64,000 nucleotides of DNA, taken from positions 1 to 64,000 of the forward strand of contig JAKFCU010000088.1 in the NCBI GenBank assembly GCA_036676475.1, read 5' to 3'. The position numbers and the translations under genes are program-made. This document shows, piece by piece, positions 54,159 through 63,909 of this stretch (positions within the stretch are counted from its first letter, which is position 1; each line of letters starts with the position of its first letter). Origin of the DNA: LC029 sp036676475 (GTDB lineage Bacteria > Bacillota > Bacilli > Aneurinibacillales > RAOX-1). Under the pieces are notes generated by a model. It was not told the origin of the DNA. It saw nothing but the letters and a program-made list of their open reading frames with translations, and ran no database searches.

Positions 54159-55391
54159 ATGAAAACAAAATGGTTATATATCGGATTGTCAGGTGTTCTA
54201 GCGGCCTCCCTTATGACGGGCTGCGGAAAATCTGAAGAAACCTCTTCAAAGGATGGTGATAGTGTAGCTACAGAAGAAGTGAACCCGCTGGCTGTTAGTA
54301 TCGCTGAGATTAAAGAAAGTAGTTTGAGCAATACGGACAAAGTAATGGGTGAGATTTCAGCCAATACTAACATATCAATCCTCTCTAGGGTTTCTGGGAC
54401 GCTAGTTTCGCTTTCTGTAAAAAAGGGGGATAAGGTTAAAAACGGTCAAGTGGTTGGAAAATTGGATCAAGCTGATTATCTTCTTGGTGTGAAGCAAGCC
54501 GAGGCCGTACTTGGAGTAGCTCAGGCGCAATTGAAACTGGCACAAACTGCAAATGGCACCAATGTTGCAGGGGCATCTTATGATTTAGCCAAAAGAGCCA
54601 TGGAATTAGCTCAGGACAACTATAACCGTACCAAGGCTCTAGTCGATTCAGGTGCTGCCCCTATGACTTCGTTAGAACAAATGGAGGCGGCTCTGATTCA
54701 AACTAAAACTCAGCTCAACTCAGTGGCTAAGGGAGATGCTCAATCTAATGCTTCTGTTGATGTTAATCAGGCTGGAGTGAGACAGGCACAGGTTGGGGTT
54801 GAAAAAGCCAAATCTTCTTTAAAAGACACACTAATTAAAGCAACTGCCGATGGAATCATCACGGATGTGATGGTTGAAGTGGGAGATGCGGTAAATCCTC
54901 AAATGCCTGTAGCCAGCTTAATTAATTTTGATCCGGCTATTGTCAAAGTGAACATAACAGAAAATAATCTATCTAAATTTAAAAAAGATACGGAGCTTGA
55001 AATTTTTGTTCCTTCCCAATCGAAGAAAATGAAGGGGAAAGTAACTTATGTAGGGCTTGAGGCTTCTTCTCAATCGAAGATGTTTCCAGTGGAGATACAA
55101 GTCAGCAATGCGGATCTAAGCATCCTCCCTGGGATGAAGGTGGATGTGATGGTAAAGGAATTGGCAGGTAAAAAAGGACTGTTAGTCCCAACTGAAGCTA
55201 TTTTAGAAGTAGACGGGAAGAAGATGGTCTATGTGGTGGAAGGGGACAAAGCAGCTAAACGAGAAGTTGTTCTTTCTGAAGGAAATTCCTCTTTTGTCGT
55301 GGCTGAATCAGGACTGAATGCCGGCGATAAGGTGGTAGTAAAAGGCCAGTCTCAGCTTAAGGATCAGTCAAAGGTACGAATTGTACCATAA
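54159..55391 (+). CDS. RND efflux adaptor lipoprotein (membrane fusion protein)
   Basis: A 410-aa periplasmic-type adaptor anchored as a lipoprotein. The lipobox LMTGC is at the end of the signal peptide. The lipoyl-like half motifs (SRVSGTLVSLSVKKGDKVKNGQ and TADGIITDVMVEVGDAV) flank a helical hairpin, then beta-barrel domains. ATG 54159 follows AGGAGGA. It pairs with the RND pump and presumably carries substrate across the thick wall. No outer-membrane TolC-like protein is needed in a Gram-positive host. Confidence 0.92.
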   Translation: MKTKWLYIGLSGVLAASLMTGCGKSEETSSKDGDSVATEEVNPLAVSIAEIKESSLSNTDKVMGEISANTNISILSRVSGTLVSLSVKKGDKVKNGQVVGKLDQADYLLGVKQAEAVLGVAQAQLKLAQTANGTNVAGASYDLAKRAMELAQDNYNRTKALVDSGAAPMTSLEQMEAALIQTKTQLNSVAKGDAQSNASVDVNQAGVRQAQVGVEKAKSSLKDTLIKATADGIITDVMVEVGDAVNPQMPVASLINFDPAIVKVNITENNLSKFKKDTELEIFVPSQSKKMKGKVTYVGLEASSQSKMFPVEIQVSNADLSILPGMKVDVMVKELAGKKGLLVPTEAILEVDGKKMVYVVEGDKAAKREVVLSEGNSSFVVAESGLNAGDKVVVKGQSQLKDQSKVRIVP

Positions 55392-55392
55392 T

Positions 55393-55431
55393 GAAAAAGC
55401 CTTGCTTGGTGTAATCAAGCAAGGCTTTTTC
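55393..55431. terminator. bidirectional terminator
   Basis: AAAAAGCCTTGCTTG / CAAGCAAGGCTTTTT, a 15-bp stem with T and A runs on both sides, between the convergent adaptor and hydrolase genes. Confidence 0.92.
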
Positions 55432-55435
55432 AAAA

Positions 55436-56122
55436 CTATAAAGTAGCAAAAACATGATTTCCGATTCGAATTTGATGATTCAGCTTGGACATCCAACTAC
55501 TGCGGGATATTTTTGGGTTATAGAAGAAGAGGGAACCTTTCGATGGATCCTTCCCCTTCAGTGCTTGCGTTGCGGCTTCGATGGATTGTTGATCAGGCTT
55601 GTTCTGAATTTTACCGTTTGCAACCGGTTGGAATTGGTATTTGCCATTCTGGCGTTGATGAATAACGTTGAAAATGGTTTTTGGGAAATCATGGTGATCT
55701 ACTCGGTTTAAAATGACGGCTCCCACGGCTACCTTGCCAGTGAATGGCTCACCCTTTGCTTCAGCATGAATAATCCGTGCAAGCCAAAGGAGATCTTGAG
55801 CGGTATAGCTCTTGGGTATCGGTGATTTTTCTTTAATAGATCGACTGGAGATCGGTGTTTTCTCAACAGCTTTAGGTTTTTCCGATATCTTTGTTTTTTT
55901 ATCTAATGTTTTTGATTGTTTTTTTGCAGTCGTTAACTCTACCTTCACAAGATTAGAGCGCAACGGGCTATTTTTCATCTTCTTTGCATGACTATCTTCT
56001 GGGGTGATATTAGCTTTTGGCTGTTTATCTATGCCCACTGCATGTGCCATCCAGTTAGTATTAACACCAATAGATCCCACAAAGAAAAGAACAATAGTTA
56101 ATGCAGTAATATTTTTTTTCAT
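55436..56122 (-). CDS. SleB/CwlJ-type cell wall hydrolase
   Basis: A 228-aa secreted protein with a signal peptide (ending near AHA, residue 28), then a Lys/Ser-rich linker and a C-terminal Hydrolase_2 domain (about 107-228). The catalytic-region motif is ARIIHAEAKGEPFTGKVAVGAVILNRV (Glu near 120), and it ends in RIGNHVFATL. This is the lytic transglycosylase fold of spore cortex-lytic enzymes. The usual N-terminal peptidoglycan-binding domain is absent. It supports a spore-forming host; likely expressed in late sporulation, though no sigma-G promoter was identified. Confidence 0.85.
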   Translation of the reverse strand: MKKNITALTIVLFFVGSIGVNTNWMAHAVGIDKQPKANITPEDSHAKKMKNSPLRSNLVKVELTTAKKQSKTLDKKTKISEKPKAVEKTPISSRSIKEKSPIPKSYTAQDLLWLARIIHAEAKGEPFTGKVAVGAVILNRVDHHDFPKTIFNVIHQRQNGKYQFQPVANGKIQNKPDQQSIEAATQALKGKDPSKGSLFFYNPKISRSSWMSKLNHQIRIGNHVFATL

Positions 56123-56328
56123 GTCTTATCCTCTCTTTTCTTCCCGCAAAAGAGCATTACATCCCAGATGGGATAAGCCGCTTGGAATTGAAGATTGGAC
56201 AGGTACCTTTTCCTTTTCAGAACTCGTTCAATTTTAGCATAGAAATGAGGACAAACAAGCTATAAGATATTGGAAAGGTATATAAATTGATCCATCTTGT
56301 CCATAATATAGATGATAAAGGAAAAGAA

Positions 56329-56403
56329 TGGGCCGTAGCCAAGCGGTAAGGCAACGGACTTTGACTCCGTCATGCCCTGGTTCGAATCCAGGCGGCCCAG
56401 CCA
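56329..56403 (+). tRNA. trnQ: tRNA-Gln (anticodon TTG)
   Basis: A full cloverleaf: acceptor TGGGCCG / CGGCCCA, anticodon arm ACGGA-CTTTGAC-TCCGT (anticodon TTG), T-arm CCTGG-TTCGAAT-CCAGG, discriminator G and encoded CCA. A promoter-like TTGATC plus downstream TATA stretch precedes it. No integrated element is seen at its 3' end. Confidence 0.97.
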
Positions 56404-56479
56404 TAAGTCAACCGTGTAAAACAGAGCTTGTACGTTGGGTCTCATCAACTGAATTTTTCTTGCAGACTGCGAATGAAGG

Positions 56480-56510
56480 GAACCTTTTGAGAGGTTCTCT
56501 TTTTTTTTGC
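56480..56510 (+). terminator. terminator after tRNA-Gln
   Basis: GAACC / GGTTC stem with an 8-nt loop, followed by TC and nine T residues. Confidence 0.85.
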
Positions 56511-56672
56511 CGAATGTAGTCATGGAATTTTTGAAGGATCATCGCGCTTCCGTGCTGGTAATGCTTATTGGTCAAGTACTATGGCATAAGACTTGTAGTT
56601 TTCTTATGTAACTCATATGAAACTTCACAGGTCTAAATTTTCATTATAGACTTTGGTAAGGGGGAAGCATGC

Positions 56673-57533
56673 ATGCAACATATGAAAATAAAAGTGAATG
56701 GTATTGATCTTCATGTAGTGGATTATGGAGGCCAAGGGGAGGTCATTTTGTGTGTTCATGGATTGACGGCGAATAGCAGGTTTTGGGATTGCGTGGCAGA
56801 AAGGCTGGTTGACGAATACAGGGTGATCGCTTTCGATTTGCGCGGACGGGGCGACAGCGAAAAACCCCATTCTGGCTACAATCTCCGGCAACATACGGAA
56901 GATGCCAAAGAGGTCCTTGATGCTCTGGGAGTCAAAAAGGCAATATTTATGGGACATTCTCTAGGGGCCATGATAGGGTCCTGCTTTGCTGCGACTTATC
57001 CTGAGAGGTTATCGCATTTGATTCTGGTTGATGGAGGAGCTGATTTTGATCCGGCTGTAGTCGATTTACTCCATTCATCGATTGACCGGTTGGAGAAGGT
57101 TTTCCCTAACTTTGATACCTACTTAACCCAAATGAAGAGCTCACCATTTTTCAAGGAATGGAATCATTATGTCCAGCAATATTTTTATTTTGACGTTTTG
57201 CACCAAGTAGACGGGAGTGTTCGTTCCAAAGTCAGCAAGCATGCGATCCAACTGGAGTTACAGGCTTTGGAGGAGATATCGATTAATTCCTTCCATGAGC
57301 AAATACAAGCTCCTACGCTGGTGTTATGGGCTCCGCGATGTTTATTGCACCCCGATGCCTACCTGATTACGCGTGAAAAAGGGGAAGAGCTGGTTGCGAA
57401 AATTCCATTGAGCAGGTTTGTGGAGGTTGAGCACTCCAATCACTATTCCATTGTGTTTTCCAGTTATCCCTTTGTTGTTTTGGAAGTCAAAAGATTTCTG
57501 AATGGTCTGATTTCTGAGTTTTCTGTTACCTAA
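56673..57533 (+). CDS. alpha/beta-hydrolase
   Basis: A 286-aa hydrolase. The oxyanion-hole HGLTAN, DLRGRGDSEKP, nucleophile elbow GHSLGAM (Ser near 95) and C-terminal EHSNHYSIV (catalytic His) are all in place, with an Asp after the sixth strand likely at PDAYL. Substrate unknown; esters, lactones or ring-cleavage products are possible given the adjacent Liv-type transport genes. ATG 56673 follows AAGGGGGAAG. It lies 53 bp before the substrate-binding protein gene. Confidence 0.9.
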   Translation: MQHMKIKVNGIDLHVVDYGGQGEVILCVHGLTANSRFWDCVAERLVDEYRVIAFDLRGRGDSEKPHSGYNLRQHTEDAKEVLDALGVKKAIFMGHSLGAMIGSCFAATYPERLSHLILVDGGADFDPAVVDLLHSSIDRLEKVFPNFDTYLTQMKSSPFFKEWNHYVQQYFYFDVLHQVDGSVRSKVSKHAIQLELQALEEISINSFHEQIQAPTLVLWAPRCLLHPDAYLITREKGEELVAKIPLSRFVEVEHSNHYSIVFSSYPFVVLEVKRFLNGLISEFSVT

Positions 57534-57586
57534 ATGTAACCTTAATTTGGTATAAAAGTAATTATTATATAAAAGGGGGCTGTCAT

Positions 57587-58846
57587 ATGTTCAATGCTAA
57601 ATTGCGAAACCGTTTTCTAACTGGTGTGCTTGCCATGTCCATGATGTTTACCGCTGCATGTGGCAGCAATTCTGCTAATACGAATGAATCCGCATCATCT
57701 AATTCCGGTTCCTCCCAACAGGAGGCTGCGGTTGGAGAAAAGAAAGAGCCAATAAAAATCGGAATTGTCACTTCTAAAACCGGGGTCCTTGAAGCATATG
57801 GGAATCAGATGCTAAACGGATTTGAACTGGGAATCGATTATGCCACCGAGGGCAAGAGGGAAATTGATGGCCGCCCGATTGAAATCATTGTAGAGGACAG
57901 TCAAACCAAGCCGGATATTGCTGTCCAGAAAGCGAACAAGCTCTTTGAAGAACATAACGTAGATATTCTCGTGGGAAGTGCCAGCTCTGCTGACACCCTA
58001 GCAATTCTTCCCCTTGTCGAAGAATTTAATAAGGTAATGATCGTGGAACCGGCTGTAGCAGATAGCATTACCGGGTCGGAGTGGAATAAGCATATCTTCC
58101 GTACTGCACGAAATTCTTCTCAGGATGCCGCTGCTGGTGCTGCAGCCATTGCCAAGCCGGGTGTAAAGATCGCTACCCTAGCTCCTGACTATGCATTTGG
58201 ACTCGATGGAACAGCTGCTTTCGTTGAAGCTGCGAAAAAGCTGGGTGCAGAAATTGTACTGGAGGAGTATGCCGATCCCAAAGCAACCGATTTCACGGCC
58301 AATGTTCAAAAAATTATCGAAGCGAAACCAGACTATTTGTTTGTCATCTGGGCTGGAGCCAATGCTCCATGGAAAACCCTCTTAGACATGAAGCTGCCGG
58401 AGAAAGGGATTAAGATTTCCACGGGAGCCCCTGACATTGCCGGATTGAAGACAATGGGTGATTTGGCAGGAATGGAAGGCTTTACGGTTTACTATAACGA
58501 GCTTTCGAATAATGATATCAATAAGTGGCTGGTTAAAGAGCATAAGAAGCGCTTCAACAGCGTTCCGGACCTCTTTACGGCTGGCGGTATGTCTGCAGCC
58601 ATGGCGGCCATAGAAGGGATAAAGAAGGCTGGATCTACGGAAACGGATAAGCTGATCGCAGCAATGGAAGGAATGGAATTTGACACACCGAAGGGCAAAA
58701 TGAAATTCCGTGCGGAAGACCACCAAGCGATGCAAACCTTATATGCCATTAAGCTGGAGAAAAAGGAAGGATATGATCACCTTGTTCCAACTTTAATTCG
58801 AGAGATGTCACCAGAAGAAACGGAACCACCGGTTCGCAATAAATAA
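57587..58846 (+). CDS. Liv-type ABC transporter substrate-binding lipoprotein
   Basis: A 419-aa lipoprotein (lipobox TAACG) of the branched-chain amino acid/amide family. IKIGIVTSKTGVLEAYG, GFELGIDYA and IEIIVEDSQTKPD follow the standard Leu/Ile/Val-binding fold. The ligand may be an amino acid or an aromatic acid/amide, as family members bind both. AAAAGGGGGC precedes the ATG, and a terminator follows. It belongs with livG/livF/livH, which come after the regulator gene. Confidence 0.92.
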   Translation: MFNAKLRNRFLTGVLAMSMMFTAACGSNSANTNESASSNSGSSQQEAAVGEKKEPIKIGIVTSKTGVLEAYGNQMLNGFELGIDYATEGKREIDGRPIEIIVEDSQTKPDIAVQKANKLFEEHNVDILVGSASSADTLAILPLVEEFNKVMIVEPAVADSITGSEWNKHIFRTARNSSQDAAAGAAAIAKPGVKIATLAPDYAFGLDGTAAFVEAAKKLGAEIVLEEYADPKATDFTANVQKIIEAKPDYLFVIWAGANAPWKTLLDMKLPEKGIKISTGAPDIAGLKTMGDLAGMEGFTVYYNELSNNDINKWLVKEHKKRFNSVPDLFTAGGMSAAMAAIEGIKKAGSTETDKLIAAMEGMEFDTPKGKMKFRAEDHQAMQTLYAIKLEKKEGYDHLVPTLIREMSPEETEPPVRNK

Positions 58847-58879
58847 ATAATAATGAGTTAATGTTTTGCAAATGTGAGT

Positions 58880-58906
58880 AGGTCCCTTTAAAGGGGCCTT
58901 TCTTGC
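58880..58906 (+). terminator. terminator after the binding-protein gene
   Basis: AGGTCCCTTT / AAAGGGGCCT stem (one G-T pair, no loop of note) followed by TTCTT. Confidence 0.6.
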
Positions 58907-59087
58907 GTATAGGTGAATATAAATTTTCAATCTACTTTTTGTAAAGAAATTGAAAATTTCTTAAAGTTGAAATTATTTTTATTTACAAATAAAATCGTAT
59001 GCGATAGGATTAATCTCACATAACTTAATTTACAGAAATTACTATGATTTAATCATAAAGCTATACCAAACTTTTGGAGGTTATGTA

Positions 59088-62000
59088 ATGAATTGGAGAA
59101 GTCCGGTATTAATGTCCAAGTTAACCCCGCCCTTCGTTAAGTCCAATATATTAAGAAGAGCGGCTTTGGAGAGAAAACTGCGACTCATTGGCGAGTATCC
59201 CTTGACTATCATCACTTCAGGGCCAGGTTACGGGAAGAGTACAGCCCTCAGCCTCTTTTCCTCGGAAACGAAGCTTCCAGTATGCTGGTATAGCGTGACT
59301 GAACACGATAATGATCTGTTTCCGTTCCTCATTCATCTGATCCATTCTCTCCGCTCCAAGTTTCCTCATTTTGGTGAAGTACTTCTAAACAATTTGCAAC
59401 GCGGAGATTGGTATTTCAACAATGAGGAAATCCGTTATTTTTCCAATCTGATGCTTAATGAATTTTTCACTTTTTCATCGGAACCTTATGTCATGGTCAT
59501 TGATGATTTCCACTATGTTTCTCATTGCCATTCCATTACCGAATGGATGTCGCAGTTTGTGCATAACCTGCCTCCTCAAATTCATCTCGTGCTGTCAAGC
59601 CGGATCAAACCGGATTGGGATTTTCTCTATACGCTGAAACTGAAAGGCCACCTCACGGAGATCAATCAGATGGATTTATCCTTTCAGCCAGATGAGATGA
59701 AAGTAATGTTTGAGGACCAATTTCAGCGTACCCTTAGACCGGAGGAACTTTTCGTTTTATTCCAGAAGACGGAAGGCTGGGCCATTTCTCTGAATATGAT
59801 CTGTCAGGAACTGCGAGAAGGCTCAGACCTATCTCTCATTCTGAACAACCAAAACAAAATGGAAGATCTCTTTCATTTCATGGCCCTGGAAGTATTGAAT
59901 AAACAAACGCAAGAAATTCAGAGTTTTCTGATACAGACTTCGATCCTGACTGACTTAAATGAGGAGGTTTGCCAATTGTTGTTGAATACCTCTCATGCCA
60001 GCAGAATTTTACAAGAGCTGGTTCAGCGAAATATTTTCATCAGTTGTTTGGGATCGGGGCAATATCGCTATCACTCACTGTTCCGCGAATTTCTGCAGCA
60101 GCAGTTAAGGAAAAAAAAGGAGCAACACGAATGGCTGAATCGTAAAGCGGCTCATTTCTTCCAACAAAGGGGAATGCATAACCAAGCTATTTATCATTAC
60201 CGGATGATCGAGGCTTACACGGAAATCGCTGAAGTATTGAGTCATTATGGAGAGGACAAAATTCAAAACGGTGAATTTGAAAGTTTGGCAGAGCTCTTGA
60301 AAGCGATTCCTGAAGATGTGTTGGATCGCTACTATTCCCTATGGTTTTACCAAGGGGAAATGAATCGTTATCGATGCCATTATAAGGAAGCTATACAGTC
60401 CTATGAGCGTTCTTTTGAATGTGCAGGGAAAGCAGGTGATACGCCGGGAAAAGTGCACGGATTGGAGGGTCAGGTTCGCGTATACCTGGATACGATTCAA
60501 CCGGGAAAGGCCGATCATCTCTTAAGGGAAGCCATCCACCTGTTAGGTGACAGCATGAGCGAGCAAAAAGTGAGACTGGTCCATCTGATGGCGGAAAATT
60601 TTATTAACAAGGGCCAGCCGGAGGAAGCGGAAGGCTTATTTAAAGAAGTGGTAAAATTGCAGCGAAATATGGAGAATGGCGAGCTTCAAGCCCGCTTTTA
60701 CCTGAGAACAGGCCGATTACAAACCTGCAAAAGAATACTTGAACGGAAACTGAAAGAGGAGGAAGAGGGAAGTTATCGATTATCAAAATCTCATCGGGAA
60801 ACGTCCCTTTTGCTTTCGATCGTTTCATGCTTTCTTGGCCATGAGGAAGAGGCAAAGCACTATGCGGAACAAGGTTTGCTTCAGGGAACTGCTGCCAAGT
60901 CCCCTTTTGTGGAAGCAGTAGGTTGGATGAGGCTAGGGCATGCCTCGATGATTCACTCATCTTCCTATTCCCTTGAAACGATTCAGCAATGCTATCATAA
61001 TGCCTTAGATTTAGTGGAGGATGTCCAGCTTTCACGGGGAAAAGCGGAGCCCCTCATGGGCTTGTGCCTGTTGCATGGCCTGGAAGGAAACCTGCAATTG
61101 GCTGTCAAATATGGCGAAAATGCCTATGAGCAATGCCAATCTGTTCAGGATAACTGGTTCGCAACCGTTATTACCCTCTGTCTTGGTATCGCCTATGCTG
61201 TGTCAGGGGAGTATGCCAAAGGGAAGGAAATCCTGCAACAAACATACATACGTTTTGTGGAGGTCGGTGACTCGTTTGGATGCACGATTTGCCTGATTTG
61301 GTTAAGTCTGATTGATTACTCCACCTTAGATTGGAGCAGCTTTACCTTCCATATGGATCAATTTTTAGATCGGATGCAAAAAGGAGAGTATCATTTCCTC
61401 ATTCAGAGAAGAACACTTTTTAGCCCAAAGGATATTCAAAATCTTGCCCCAATACTGTTGGAAGCCCAGAAAAGGAAAGTGCAGTCTACATACGTGTCGC
61501 ACCTCTTAAATGAAATGGGGTATGAAAATATTGCTTCCCATCCGGGATACACACTAAGGGTGGAAACCTTAGGGCATTTCCGGGTTTGGCTGGGAAATGT
61601 AGAGTTGGATGAACGTTCATGGCAGCGGGGCAAGGCGAAACAGCTTTTTCAGCTGTTGATTACAAAAAGAAAGCATCTTCTGCCCAAGGAGGAAATTTGC
61701 TTCCTTTTATGGGGAGTTGAGGACGATGAGATTTCCTATCGGGATTTTAAGGTTGCTCTCAATGCCCTTAATAAGGCCCTGGAACCGAACCGTAAGGCAA
61801 GGGGAAATACTTTCTTCATTCAGAGGCATGGATCGTCCTACTGCTTTAATCTGGCATCAGGTTATAAATTGGATGCTGATAATTTTGAAAAGGGTATCCT
61901 GGAAGGCTTAGAGAAAAGCTGTCCTGATCTGGCTAAAATCCATCTGCAAAAGGCGATGAGCCTATATAAGGGGGATTATCTCCCCGAATGCCGGTATGAG

Positions 62001-62324
62001 GATTGGTCTATTGAAGAAAAAGAAAGGCTGAAGGTCCTCTATTTGCGGGGGGCTGAGCACTTATCCCGCCTCTTCATCGAGGATGAGCAATATGATGAGG
62101 CGATTGGATGTTGCGAAAGAATGCTCGTAATCGACTGTTACTCGGAGGAAGCCTACCGTATGATTATGTATTGCCATTGCATGAAAAATAACCGGGCTTT
62201 GGCACTTAAATACTACAAGAAATGCGAAGAAAAGCTAGCTCGCGAGTTGGGCATTGAACCATCCCTGATCATCCGGGAATTATACGAAAAAATTCTGAAT
62301 GCTGATTTCATTACATTAGCCTGA
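59088..62324 (+). CDS. MalT-like STAND ATPase / SARP transcription regulator
   Basis: A 1078-aa regulator. The STAND NTPase has Walker A GPGYGKST (45-52) and Walker B YVMVIDDFHYV, and is followed by a long TPR-like helical array (about 340-780). The C-terminal part (from about 824) is an OmpR-like winged helix (VETLGHFRVWLGNVELDERSW) with a bacterial transcriptional activation domain (SARP/BTAD), not the LuxR helix of MalT. It likely binds an inducer and activates the transport genes on both sides. GGAGG precedes the ATG. Its own terminator overlaps its stop. Confidence 0.88.
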   Translation: MNWRSPVLMSKLTPPFVKSNILRRAALERKLRLIGEYPLTIITSGPGYGKSTALSLFSSETKLPVCWYSVTEHDNDLFPFLIHLIHSLRSKFPHFGEVLLNNLQRGDWYFNNEEIRYFSNLMLNEFFTFSSEPYVMVIDDFHYVSHCHSITEWMSQFVHNLPPQIHLVLSSRIKPDWDFLYTLKLKGHLTEINQMDLSFQPDEMKVMFEDQFQRTLRPEELFVLFQKTEGWAISLNMICQELREGSDLSLILNNQNKMEDLFHFMALEVLNKQTQEIQSFLIQTSILTDLNEEVCQLLLNTSHASRILQELVQRNIFISCLGSGQYRYHSLFREFLQQQLRKKKEQHEWLNRKAAHFFQQRGMHNQAIYHYRMIEAYTEIAEVLSHYGEDKIQNGEFESLAELLKAIPEDVLDRYYSLWFYQGEMNRYRCHYKEAIQSYERSFECAGKAGDTPGKVHGLEGQVRVYLDTIQPGKADHLLREAIHLLGDSMSEQKVRLVHLMAENFINKGQPEEAEGLFKEVVKLQRNMENGELQARFYLRTGRLQTCKRILERKLKEEEEGSYRLSKSHRETSLLLSIVSCFLGHEEEAKHYAEQGLLQGTAAKSPFVEAVGWMRLGHASMIHSSSYSLETIQQCYHNALDLVEDVQLSRGKAEPLMGLCLLHGLEGNLQLAVKYGENAYEQCQSVQDNWFATVITLCLGIAYAVSGEYAKGKEILQQTYIRFVEVGDSFGCTICLIWLSLIDYSTLDWSSFTFHMDQFLDRMQKGEYHFLIQRRTLFSPKDIQNLAPILLEAQKRKVQSTYVSHLLNEMGYENIASHPGYTLRVETLGHFRVWLGNVELDERSWQRGKAKQLFQLLITKRKHLLPKEEICFLLWGVEDDEISYRDFKVALNALNKALEPNRKARGNTFFIQRHGSSYCFNLASGYKLDADNFEKGILEGLEKSCPDLAKIHLQKAMSLYKGDYLPECRYEDWSIEEKERLKVLYLRGAEHLSRLFIEDEQYDEAIGCCERMLVIDCYSEEAYRMIMYCHCMKNNRALALKYYKKCEEKLARELGIEPSLIIRELYEKILNADFITLA

Positions 62325-62341
62325 TTTAATCAGGCTTTTCC
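62318..62341 (+). terminator. terminator overlapping the regulator stop
   Basis: AGCCTGA / TCAGGCT stem, 5-nt loop, followed by TTTCC. Confidence 0.7.
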
Positions 62342-62436
62342 TTGTACTTTTGTCTTGTAACTTCAGTGTAACCTAGTATTTTTATCATTGCCATAACATA
62401 TTCTCAGAAAGATAATCTTGCAAAGCAGGTGAGCCT

Positions 62437-63204
62437 ATGAAACCTATCGTCCTGGAAACAAAGGATTTAACCATTTCCTTTGGAGGCCATACGGCTGTCA
62501 ATCAAGTATCTCTTCAGGTACCGGCCAATGAGTTCAAGTCGATCATCGGACCGAATGGGGCCGGAAAAACAACATTTTTCAATCTATTGAGCGGTCAATT
62601 GAAACCAACGATGGGCCAGGTCTTTTTCAAAGGCCAAGATGTGACAAACCTGCCTCCTGCCGAGCGGGCGCGGCTTGGAATTGGACGTTCATTCCAGATC
62701 AGCAATATCTTTCCGCAATTGACTGTGTTGGAAAATGTCAGGCTAGCCGCCCAGGCACAGGCGGGGATCAAGTATAATTTCTTATCCCATTTCAGGAGAT
62801 TTAAATCCTTTGAAGAAAAAGCCTATCAGCTTTTGAAAACGGTTTTATTAGATAAGAAGAGCGATCATATAGCCAAAACCTTGGCCCACGGAGAAAAGCG
62901 CAAACTGGAAATTGCCATGCTTCTTGCACTGGAATCCGAGATTCTCCTCTTTGACGAACCGACGGCAGGGATGTCACTGGAAGAAGTGCCAGCTATTCTG
63001 GAAGTGATCCACCGAATTAAGGAAAAGAAAGACCGGACGATCATTTTGATCGAACACAAGATGGATATGGTATTGAATCTATCGGATACACTTACCGTGC
63101 TGTTCAATGGACAACTGCTGGCTGACGGTACTCCGGAAGAGATCATGAACAATGATCTTGTTCAATCTGCTTACTTGGGAGGGTTGTATGATGACGCTTC
63201 TTAA
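62437..63204 (+). CDS. livG: Liv-type ABC transporter ATP-binding protein LivG
   Basis: A 255-aa ATPase. Walker A GPNGAGKTT, IGRSFQISNIFPQLTVLENV and signature LAHGEKRKLEIAMLLALE with Walker B ILLFDEPTAGMS identify LivG, the larger of the two branched-chain ATPases. GCAGGTGAGCCT precedes the ATG. livF starts before its stop. Confidence 0.93.
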   Translation: MKPIVLETKDLTISFGGHTAVNQVSLQVPANEFKSIIGPNGAGKTTFFNLLSGQLKPTMGQVFFKGQDVTNLPPAERARLGIGRSFQISNIFPQLTVLENVRLAAQAQAGIKYNFLSHFRRFKSFEEKAYQLLKTVLLDKKSDHIAKTLAHGEKRKLEIAMLLALESEILLFDEPTAGMSLEEVPAILEVIHRIKEKKDRTIILIEHKMDMVLNLSDTLTVLFNGQLLADGTPEEIMNNDLVQSAYLGGLYDDAS

Positions 63205-63895
63205 AGTGGATCAAATTGAAACGCATATCGGACAGTATCATATTCTTCAGGGAGTTTCCTTTGAAGTGGCTCAAGGAGGGGTAACCGTCCTATTGGGGAG
63301 AAATGGGGCAGGCAAAACGACCACGCTGAGATCGATTATGGGCTTGAATCCGATCGCCAAGGGGAGGATCACCTTCAAAGGACAGGAAATCCACTCTTTT
63401 CCTACCTATACGATTGCTAAACAAGGAGTTGGATATGTGCCGGAGGATCAATCGATTTTTGGAGATTTGACCGTGGAAGAAAACATGAAAGTAGCCATGC
63501 AAAAGGAAGACGATAGGACAATGGCCAGTCTGGAATATATCCTGGAACTATTCCCGGATCTGAAAACATACTGGAAAAAGAAGGGGGGGTATCTCAGCGG
63601 TGGACAAAAGCAAATGCTCGCCATCTCCATGGCTTATGTAAATAACAATGAATTGCTGTTGATTGATGAGCCAAGCAAAGGGCTAGCCCCTATCATGGTG
63701 GAAAAAGTGATGGAATCCATCAATCAAATTAAGGAAAAGACAACGGTGGTGTTAGTGGAGCAAAATTTCATTATGGCCAGCGGGGTTGGGGATAGCTACT
63801 ATATTATCGATGACGGGCGTACCGCACATTCTGGGAGCATGTCTGAACTCAAGCAAGATGATAAGTTGAAGAAACAGTACTTGGGAATCGCGTAG
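63191..63895 (+). CDS. livF: Liv-type ABC transporter ATP-binding protein LivF
   Basis: A 234-aa ATPase with Walker A GRNGAGKTT, YVPEDQSIFGDLTVEENM and signature YLSGGQKQMLAISMA. Start chosen at ATG 63191, 7 nt after GGAGG and overlapping livG; an ATG at 63188 is also possible. It forms the nucleotide-binding dimer with LivG. Confidence 0.92.
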   Translation: MTLLKVDQIETHIGQYHILQGVSFEVAQGGVTVLLGRNGAGKTTTLRSIMGLNPIAKGRITFKGQEIHSFPTYTIAKQGVGYVPEDQSIFGDLTVEENMKVAMQKEDDRTMASLEYILELFPDLKTYWKKKGGYLSGGQKQMLAISMAYVNNNELLLIDEPSKGLAPIMVEKVMESINQIKEKTTVVLVEQNFIMASGVGDSYYIIDDGRTAHSGSMSELKQDDKLKKQYLGIA

Positions 63896-63909
63896 AGAGA
63901 GGTGGGGAG

